DNA of 6,320 nt, taken from positions 1-6,320 of the forward strand of contig JAJYJL010000526.1 of NCBI GenBank assembly GCA_021789565.1. Direction: 5' to 3'. A model generated the notes under the pieces. That model had not been told where the DNA came from. It ran no database searches and saw only the letters and a program-made list of their open reading frames with translations. Each line of letters starts with the position of its first letter. Position 1 is the first letter of the stretch. Source of the DNA: Acidobacteriota bacterium (lineage in GTDB: Bacteria; Acidobacteriota; Terriglobia; UBA7540). Shown one piece after another: positions 1-5,593 of the stretch. A program made the translations under genes and the position numbers.

Positions 1-2
1 AA

Positions 3-200
3 AAACATCTGAAACTGAAAGTCGGCAACGGTGTGTGCGACCTGGACGCCATCGGCTGGCGCAAGGGCGATCAGGCAAAGCTGCTGGGCCCCGGCGACAC
101 CATCGACGTCGCCTTTACGCTCGATGAAAATACCTGGCAGGGAATGTCGTCACTGCAGATGGTGATTAAAGATCTGCAGGTGGGCGGAATCGGACTGTAA
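3..200 (+). CDS. recJ: Single-stranded-DNA-specific exonuclease RecJ, C-terminal end only
   Basis: Only the last 65 residues lie in the window; the gene enters from the left edge in frame 3 and stops at TAA 198-200. RecJ is a cytoplasmic 5'-3' exonuclease on single-stranded DNA used in RecF-pathway recombination, mismatch repair and base excision repair. The visible part resembles the final OB-like domain of the family: a DAIGW motif (near residues 16-20 of the fragment), then a stretch reading IDVAFTLDENTWQG, then a closing VIKDLQV strand. In the family this end is typically written as 'DAIGWG ... AFTLDEN ... LQL ... KDI'. The DHH and DHHA1 catalytic domains would be upstream and cannot be checked. 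It converges on the GIY-YIG-like gene, with a hairpin region right after the stop. The call rests on a short tail, so it is good but not certain. Confidence 0.8.
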   Translation, partial: KHLKLKVGNGVCDLDAIGWRKGDQAKLLGPGDTIDVAFTLDENTWQGMSSLQMVIKDLQVGGIGL

Positions 201-244
201 CGCCCCGATTTTTTGGGGGCGGCACTTGTTTTCCAAATCGGGGC
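201..244. terminator. GC-rich inverted repeat between convergent genes, probable terminator
   Basis: Immediately after the recJ stop there is a perfect 10-base inverted repeat, GCCCCGATTT at 202-211 and AAATCGGGGC at 235-244, with a 23-base loop. A shorter hairpin shares its left arm: CGCCCC at 201-206 pairs with GGGGCG at 216-221 around a T-rich loop, and is followed by GCACTTGTTTT. The two folds exclude each other. Placement between two genes that face each other suggests a terminator, possibly serving both directions. Neither version has a clean run of T directly after the stem, so the mechanism is inferred. Confidence 0.5.
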
Positions 245-284
245 AGAGGGCCGAGGGCGCGTGGCGCAGGTTCGAGCGCTGGGC

Positions 285-707
285 TTACTTCGCGATTCCG
301 AGCAGCGATTGGTAGGCGATAGGTTCCTGGTCGTCTTTGAGGTTGCAGACGGGACAGTATCGGGCAATCAAGTCGTTTTCAACCCAGCGGCGTTGTTCTT
401 GCTTCAGAAGAGGAGTTGGGCAGAACGCCACATAGGTGTTGGCGACGCCGCCTGCTTCCAGGGTCCAGTCTTCATAACGCTCGTGCTTTTCCGTGACACC
501 ATCAAGGAAGTTGCCGGACTCTCCAAAATATATTGCCCGGAAGGGGCGGGGCTTGCATGTGGGGTCAGCTGCCAGAATCACATAAATCCCGGACGAAACG
601 GGCGGAATCGCCAGGGCGAATGGTGCCGGCTCTGTGAAGGTGCGATTGCTGAATCTGATGCCCGCCCGTGGCAACCCATAGAGGTTTATCCGACCCACGC
701 TCTTCAT
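285..707 (-). CDS. Small GIY-YIG-like nuclease-fold protein lacking the catalytic arginine
   Basis: A 140-residue protein with a GIY-YIG-type core. GIY is at residues 40-42 in a strand reading SSGIYVIL, and YFG (for YIG) is at 60-62 in IYFGESGNF. A histidine follows at 75, and a helix with E110 leads into ENDLIARYCPVCN, ending in N122. In the family the tyrosines, an arginine shortly after YIG, the glutamate and the asparagine form the active site that cuts DNA. Here the position where the arginine is expected (8 residues after the second G) is G70, coded GGT, so cleavage may be lost and the protein may bind DNA only. Two cysteines (118, 121) near the end could be structural. The ATG at 705-707 has a strong ribosome binding site, GGGGGAGG, five bases upstream. 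It is a single gene convergent with recJ, with no partner on its strand nearby. Fold assignment is by motif reading only; the exact subfamily is not recognised. Confidence 0.6.
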   Translation of the reverse strand: MKSVGRINLYGLPRAGIRFSNRTFTEPAPFALAIPPVSSGIYVILAADPTCKPRPFRAIYFGESGNFLDGVTEKHERYEDWTLEAGGVANTYVAFCPTPLLKQEQRRWVENDLIARYCPVCNLKDDQEPIAYQSLLGIAK

Positions 708-1044
708 TGAAACCTCCCCCGCGCAATCCTAACACAACAGATTGTGGTTCCCAAAGAATAAAATTCCATATGTAGGACACATTATTAGGCTGATTCTTAG
801 TCCTGTTGGCCTATATTTTAAGGAGGCCGACCGGTAGGTATGCCCAGTGGTTTTCTGGAGGGGGCTCCCTTTTGCTGAGGCAAGAGCTCGCAGACAGCAC
901 GGTGCCCTCAGAGATGGCTACCAACTTCTTCCGGCACGGCGTCGCAGGCGCTCCAATGCGTGATGCCGCGCCAGGCGGCGAAATCATGCGGAGGGAACAT
1001 CCCAAATTTGAAAGGTTTCGGTTAAATCAAGGCGTGATGTTAGT
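708..1044. other. Intergenic stretch, no convincing gene
   Basis: These 337 bases separate the GIY-YIG-like gene from the stop codon of the hydrolase. The part nearest the small gene (about 720-830) is AT-rich and is the likely place for its promoter, but no good -35/-10 pair was found. From about 806 to 1005 both strands stay open in opposed frames. Neither frame has a convincing ribosome binding site or a recognisable motif, so no gene is called. A small imperfect stem lies near 961-986 (GCCGC and GCGGC around GCCAG, flanked by TGAT and ATCA). It has no T-run and is not called a terminator. Confidence 0.5.
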
Positions 1045-3303
1045 TCAAGCTTCGATTTTACCACGCAAAATCGTGAGAGAAGCCTTTGGGATCGTGAAAG
1101 ACGCTCCGGCTTCGCCTTGCAGCGTCCTCGTTGCCGGTGGCCCGTCGGGATCGGCGTGGCCCTCTCTACCGTTTGAGTGCCAACGGTACTGTTCTGTTCC
1201 AAAAGACACCATTCTGACCGGGCCTGAGAAAGCGCGTTCCTGATGGGCGGCATGGTTTTCGAACACAACGCGCACCTCGTGGGCGTTTTCCTGGTCGCGG
1301 TTGACAATTATCAGCGACCACTCTTCATCAGGCCGGTGCAAAGCATAGGCGGCCAGGATTTCATTTCCCACCGCGTCCCGGATATCTGTCGATACCCGGA
1401 AACAATGGTGACTTTCGCCGCCGGGCTTGACCCATTCCAGGTTGATGAGCCGGGCCGCGAAGTATTGCGATGTATATTGCTTGACCTCGAAGTTCTTATC
1501 GGCGACGAACAGGCCAAACGTCCCTGAACCGTGGCATCCACGGCCGAGCGGCAAGGGGAAAAACTGGAAGTAGTAGATTCCGTCGCCGCCCGCACTGAGA
1601 TACGCGCCCACGTACTCGGCAAGCCAGAGCGCGCCAAAAATATCCACGAACGACCGGTTGAGGCCCCAGGAAAGATTGCTCTCCGTGATGATCATCGGGA
1701 CGTTTTCGGGCAGGCCGTCGTTCCTCCACACATCCAGCATGTGGCTCACCAGTTCCGGCTCGCGGTAGAGGTCCGCCCAGGTCACCTCGCACGGTGCAAA
1801 GGGGTAATGCTCAAACGACATGAAGGCCAGGTCTTCAATCCGGCCGTGGGACTTCAGATAGTCCAGGAACCGGCCCAGCCAGGATGTCCGGCCCTGAGCA
1901 TCCGGCCAGATCTTGATGTCTTCGTTTTGTCCTGTAAAAATCGGCCCTCCGAGCTTGGCCTCCGGCACCAGGCGGTGGATTGCCGTGGCAAACTGGATAT
2001 AGAGCGCTGCGTAGTGTTCGGGCATGGCATACTGCCCGTCCGGTTCTTCGCCCATTTCGATGTAAGACACCGGGTAGCCGCGCTTCTTCAGGTAGTGGAT
2101 TTGCGCCGCGGCATCCTCCGGAATCCCGTAAAGCATGGCAATGGGAATAATGGCCGGCAGGTTATTGGTGACGCCGCTTGTGAAGAACAGGTCGAAGCCT
2201 GTCTGGTCGCCGCCCTCCAAGTGCAGGTCGGATGCTGAGTGCCACGGGTCAATGGAAGAACAATAAGTCGGCGATTGGTTCTGGTCCGGTGAATGCTGCA
2301 TCAGGTCCACGAACTCTCCACGCTCGGTGAGCGTGCCTGCGTAAAGTTCTGTGATCGCAAATCCCTCGGAGTTCCGCGGATCGCCCGCACCGTGGGTGTC
2401 AGGCGTGTGGGAAGATTCCGTCATCACAATCCGCAGAAAGCGCGTGTTGATGGAAATTTGCGTAAGCTTCAGCGTTACCCTGCCGCCCTGGCCGTCTTTC
2501 ACCATGCCGTTGGGGAAAGCGTTCCAAAGGCCGCCGACGGGCTTGTTCATGGGGTCATCATTGCCCGTCCAGTATTGCACCTCGTAGGCGCGCGCAAAGG
2601 GATTGGCCCAATCGATGCGGATGGCCGTGACCGGTTCTTCAGCTCCCAGATCAATCACCACCCATTGCGGGTTCAGGGAATCGCTCTCGCCGGTGTACCG
2701 CTCGGCAAGATAGGGATTACTCTTCCAATAGGTGTTGGGGTCGCCGTCGTTCAGGCGGGAAAAACCCGAGAGGGTTCCATTGTTCCGCGTGTTGCCGCGG
2801 TGGGGCAAATGGTAACCGTAAGAGTGGCGGATAGGCTCCGCCAGCTCGGAGCTGCCTGTGAAATAACCTTGCTTGCCGGCGGCGTCGCTCCAGGTTCCCG
2901 TGGGATTCCAGTGCCAGGCGGCAATCTGCAATTCCGTATGCTGGCGGTAGGTCATGGGTCCCCAGCCGGCAGAGAGGCATTTCTTGATGATCGGCTCGGT
3001 GTAAAGTTTGTCGACGGACTTGTAACCCAGCATGTCAATGGAAGTGCCCAGCGCCTTATTGGGAATGAATGAACTCGTCTCGCGCCCCGGCGTGGCGTCC
3101 ACGCGGATGGTGCCGGTGGCCGGACCATTTCCACGGGCCGCCGCTGCGCCCGATGGGCCTCCTCGCTCGGCGCCTGCCAGAAGTCCGCCCGACGTCACTG
3201 AAAATGCTGCCGCCGTTGTGGCCCCGGCCAGAAATTTGCGGCGAGAAAGCTTTCGAGTTGACCGGCTGCCCCCTTCGAAGTCATACTTAATTTTTTCACT
3301 CAT
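1045..3303 (-). CDS. Tat-exported clan GH-A-like glycoside hydrolase with inserted discoidin (F5/8 type C) domain
   Basis: A 752-residue protein probably cleaving a polysaccharide or glycoconjugate outside the cytoplasm; the substrate cannot be told. The N-terminus has a textbook twin-arginine signal: SRRKFLAG with R21-R22, then an Ala-rich hydrophobic stretch to about residue 45. Residues about 82-130 (ALGTSIDML ... GPMTYRQHTEL) look like the first strands of a TIM barrel. Residues about 166-324 look like a discoidin-type carbohydrate-binding domain (NDGDPNTYW, QWVVIDLG, TAIRIDW, RFLRIVM). The barrel then resumes (LPAIIPIAMLYG). E420 in IEMGEEPDG fits the acid/base glutamate and E541 in MIITESN the nucleophile, 121 residues apart. 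Residues from about 634 form a likely beta-sandwich tail. It resembles GH39/GH79-type enzymes but no family is assigned. The ATG at 3301-3303 is preferred because GGAGG lies nine bases before it; an in-frame ATG six codons upstream (3319-3321) would leave that site inside the gene. Confidence 0.7.
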   Translation of the reverse strand: MSEKIKYDFEGGSRSTRKLSRRKFLAGATTAAAFSVTSGGLLAGAERGGPSGAAAARGNGPATGTIRVDATPGRETSSFIPNKALGTSIDMLGYKSVDKLYTEPIIKKCLSAGWGPMTYRQHTELQIAAWHWNPTGTWSDAAGKQGYFTGSSELAEPIRHSYGYHLPHRGNTRNNGTLSGFSRLNDGDPNTYWKSNPYLAERYTGESDSLNPQWVVIDLGAEEPVTAIRIDWANPFARAYEVQYWTGNDDPMNKPVGGLWNAFPNGMVKDGQGGRVTLKLTQISINTRFLRIVMTESSHTPDTHGAGDPRNSEGFAITELYAGTLTERGEFVDLMQHSPDQNQSPTYCSSIDPWHSASDLHLEGGDQTGFDLFFTSGVTNNLPAIIPIAMLYGIPEDAAAQIHYLKKRGYPVSYIEMGEEPDGQYAMPEHYAALYIQFATAIHRLVPEAKLGGPIFTGQNEDIKIWPDAQGRTSWLGRFLDYLKSHGRIEDLAFMSFEHYPFAPCEVTWADLYREPELVSHMLDVWRNDGLPENVPMIITESNLSWGLNRSFVDIFGALWLAEYVGAYLSAGGDGIYYFQFFPLPLGRGCHGSGTFGLFVADKNFEVKQYTSQYFAARLINLEWVKPGGESHHCFRVSTDIRDAVGNEILAAYALHRPDEEWSLIIVNRDQENAHEVRVVFENHAAHQERAFSGPVRMVSFGTEQYRWHSNGREGHADPDGPPATRTLQGEAGASFTIPKASLTILRGKIEA

Positions 3304-3793
3304 GATCCTGGCCCTCCGCATTCAAGAATAAACTGCATCATCACCGGCAATGAGTAACCGCCGACACGCATCAAACCGTTATCGCGCCAGTCGAATCCCC
3401 CGTCCCAGCAATTGCTTTGCGGTGTCTTCCAAGACCCATACCCGATCGTCTGGACCCGGAGGCACAGGCTCGCGGTCTACACGGGCAACAGGAAACTCCG
3501 CCGCATCAGGCTGGGGATTGGCCCTCCCAGCATCAGCTTGCGCATCGGCTGCAGGCTCCTCGTAACAGTTTGATTCTCATGCCCTGCCAATCGTTGTCAA
3601 GGCCAACCTGCAAATCACGATTCTGAGTTGTGATATTGCAGACGAGCGGCGGCGCCAGCACCGGAAGCTGTAGCTGAGTCTGTGCCCTTCGACTCTTCCT
3701 TTACTGTTTTGGAAATTGAAAAAAGGGAGGAGTATCAGCGGGCTGAAACCCTGCGCTTGTATCTACCCGCCTGTAACTGACCAGTGCCTTTAA
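3304..3793. other. Intergenic stretch with start-less open frames, possible gene remnant
   Basis: These 490 bases lie between the hydrolase start and the sigma factor stop, all downstream or upstream of minus-strand genes. The first ~20 bases hold the hydrolase ribosome binding site (GGAGG in minus sense). On the minus strand, two open frames that overlap by 44 bases, 3700 down to 3533 and 3576 down to 3379, have coding-like composition but no ATG in a sensible place; a +1 shift in the overlap would join them (see findings). Plus-strand frames in the same place (3350-3565 and 3417-3626) have no better support. Past the sigma stop in minus sense, a weak imperfect stem (3738-3757) is followed after about 12 bases by six T's (3719-3724). 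This is a poor terminator candidate. No RNA gene or repeat was recognised. Confidence 0.4.
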
Positions 3794-5296
3794 TCACCAA
3801 GCGTGTTTTGGGTGATCTTTCGCAGGACGCACAAGGAGCACGACGGTGCCCATCACCAAAATGAAGATGCAAAGAAAGATGAGATATCGGCCAGGCCACC
3901 CGAAAATCTCGAAATCACGGCCCTGAAAATATGTCGGGCACACTATTCCGTTATCCTTCAACAATGCGAGCGTGCCGTTGTCCACGGGTGCAACAGAGTT
4001 GGACTGCTTTCCATTTTCGCGCATTTTGATGAGCAAAAATCTCGTGCCGTTCTGGTATTGGAAGACGGAAAACGCCAGGTCCTTGTTCTTGCCTTCCATA
4101 ATGAGTTTGCGGACCTGCTCCGTTTTCGGGGGTTGGACCTTCCCACCGGCATCGCTCACACTGAGGGCGCGGATGCAGCCCGCCCCAATCATGGCCAAAG
4201 CGACCCACCGATTGAACGACCTTTGCTTTCCCTCTTGCGTTTCTTTTCCGGCGTTCGGTTGCCGGGGTAATCCGTGACGGCGCTGCCACGCCCAAAGGAC
4301 CAGGGCTACCGGAACAACCGCGTACATCAGTCCCAGCCAGATGGTCAATCCGGCGTAGAGGTTTCCCTTGGACACAATAGGAAAGGCCGCCCGTACAAGA
4401 ACGAGCAAAAACGGGAGCGCGAAGAACACGGCAAGGCTTCCGACCACAACGCGCCAGAATGTAACCACCGACTCGCGCTGCCGTGGTGATTGCCTTGCAT
4501 CGCGGCCCATTTTGTAGCCGAAATAGCCGCCCAAAGAAAGGATTGAGACCATAGGAAGAGAAGCTTTGAACACGGATTCGAGCAAAGAACCCGTACCTGT
4601 TGCCTTCACTATCGCGCCGCTCTTGGCTGCGGTCGCGCCGGCAGCTGCACCCTTGGATGTCGCTGAAAGTAATGGCAGACCCGCAACGACACCAAGCGTG
4701 AATGTCTTATCGGGCTTCGTTCGTTCCAAGGCACCTTCGATAAAGGCCAGCACCTGTTCCTGCAACAGCTTTCGTCCACGCGACAGGCGTTGGTGTACTG
4801 CATCTTCACTTAGATCCAGAGCTTGTGCCACTCGCGCAACGGACTGATGTTCGCGGTAAAACAGAACCAGGGCTTCTCGATAAGTTTCAGGGATTCGTTC
4901 AAGCGAACGCCAGAGGATTTCAGCCTCTTCACTGCTGATAGCGCGCTCCACCGGCAGCGGCTCCGGTGAGTGCGATTCGCGCACAGACTCTAACGACTCA
5001 GCGGCGCAACTTGGCTCTCGTCCTTGTCGGCGCAGAGTATGATTGATTAGATTCCGCGCGATGCTGCAAAGCCAGGAGCGCAATTTCGACGGGTCGCGCA
5101 GATCCCGCATTTTCTGCCAGGCGATGACAAAAGTTTCCTGCGCCAAATCTTCGCTCTGGCTTACATTACCGATGGCACTGTAAGCCAACGAACAAATGAG
5201 TGTTTGGTAACGCGCAACAATGTGCCCGAAGGCGTCGCGATTACCCCCAAGGCTCTCGCTAACCAACTCGACATCGTTAAGTAGACTGGGACACAT
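3794..5296 (-). CDS. ECF-type sigma-70 factor fused to a C-terminal membrane and extracytoplasmic region
   Basis: A 500-residue protein; usual ECF sigma factors are about 180-220. The N-terminal third is a sigma factor that would direct RNA polymerase to specific promoters. Region 2 is at about 21-90 (DAFGHIVARY, SEDLAQETFVIAW, LRSWLCSIARNLI) and region 4 at about 125-183 (LERIPETYREALVLFY, then a helix-turn-helix with LDLSEDAVHQRLSRGRKLL). A Gly/Ala-rich linker (about 199-234) leads to membrane helices near 281-305, 313-337, 363-379 and 470-490, with another hydrophobic stretch at 245-263. Positive loops (QRRHGLPRQ; RPAKDHPK) would be cytoplasmic, leaving about 381-469 outside as a possible sensor. 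That would let the protein act as its own membrane-bound regulator; no separate anti-sigma gene is adjacent. The ATG at 5294-5296 is chosen because sigma region 2 then begins about 20 residues in; its ribosome binding site is weak. An in-frame GTG at 5363-5365 would add 23 residues but has no binding site either. Confidence 0.8.
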   Translation of the reverse strand: MCPSLLNDVELVSESLGGNRDAFGHIVARYQTLICSLAYSAIGNVSQSEDLAQETFVIAWQKMRDLRDPSKLRSWLCSIARNLINHTLRRQGREPSCAAESLESVRESHSPEPLPVERAISSEEAEILWRSLERIPETYREALVLFYREHQSVARVAQALDLSEDAVHQRLSRGRKLLQEQVLAFIEGALERTKPDKTFTLGVVAGLPLLSATSKGAAAGATAAKSGAIVKATGTGSLLESVFKASLPMVSILSLGGYFGYKMGRDARQSPRQRESVVTFWRVVVGSLAVFFALPFLLVLVRAAFPIVSKGNLYAGLTIWLGLMYAVVPVALVLWAWQRRHGLPRQPNAGKETQEGKQRSFNRWVALAMIGAGCIRALSVSDAGGKVQPPKTEQVRKLIMEGKNKDLAFSVFQYQNGTRFLLIKMRENGKQSNSVAPVDNGTLALLKDNGIVCPTYFQGRDFEIFGWPGRYLIFLCIFILVMGTVVLLVRPAKDHPKHAW

Positions 5297-5583
5297 GGCT
5301 TTGACCGCAATCCTATCACCATATAAGAGGCTGGCTGACCCGAAAAACTGACAAGCTTCTTGCACGAATTACAACACTCTGAATTTGGTGGGTTTAGGAG
5401 GGAAGCGCCGGTCAGTGATTTTCTGACTGCGGCTGTTTCTTCTGAGGCAAAGGCCCACGGACTGGGCGGCGCTGTCCGCGGCTACGAAGTGCGCCGGCCA
5501 CACGCCACTTCAAAAATCCAGCAAAACTTAGAACATTTGCCTTTGTCGGCGCGTATTGATTTTTAGTGGGGTTTTCTTAACGC
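5297..5583. promoter_or_regulatory. Divergent intergenic region between the sigma factor and the repeat lipoprotein
   Basis: This region must carry the promoters of both divergent genes. For the plus-strand gene, TTGCCT at 5537-5542 and TTTTTA at 5560-5565 are 17 bases apart, a weak match to a housekeeping promoter with a 5' leader of about 20 bases. For the minus-strand sigma factor, an AT-rich TTATAT-like element lies about 30 bases before the ATG but no well-spaced -35 is seen. A stem-loop sits at 5407-5433: GTCAG and CTGAC around a 7-base loop, extended by GCCG and CGGC with a two-base bulge. It is followed by TGTTTCTTCT and could be an operator or part of a leader. No clear ECF-type promoter was found, so self-regulation is not shown. 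Confidence 0.25.
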
Positions 5584-5593
5584 GGAGGAGATC

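Noticed and set aside
820..877. AAGGAGG followed by ATG on the plus strand, suggesting a small gene
   Set aside because: The ATG lies about 13 bases away and the frame stops after 12 codons.
811..1005. Minus-strand open frame of 64 residues downstream of the hydrolase
   Set aside because: It starts with TTG without a ribosome binding site and shows no known motif; an opposed open frame in the same place suggests chance.
806..1243. Plus-strand open frame overlapping the end of the hydrolase gene
   Set aside because: More than half of it lies antisense to the hydrolase, it begins at a non-ATG codon, and no motif is recognisable.
3384..3411. Sequence resembling a tRNA 3' end (TCGAATCCCCCGTCCCAGCA), as in an attachment site
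   Set aside because: The five bases before TCGAAT do not pair with CCCCC and no matching acceptor strand is found upstream, so it is not a tRNA or a clear att site.
3793..3816. Inverted repeat ATCACC and GGTGAT over the sigma factor stop
   Set aside because: Only six pairs with a 12-base loop and no T-run in the direction of transcription.
5360..5566. Plus-strand open frame of 68 residues in the divergent region
   Set aside because: Its start has no ribosome binding site, it overlaps the likely promoters of both flanking genes, and no motif is seen.
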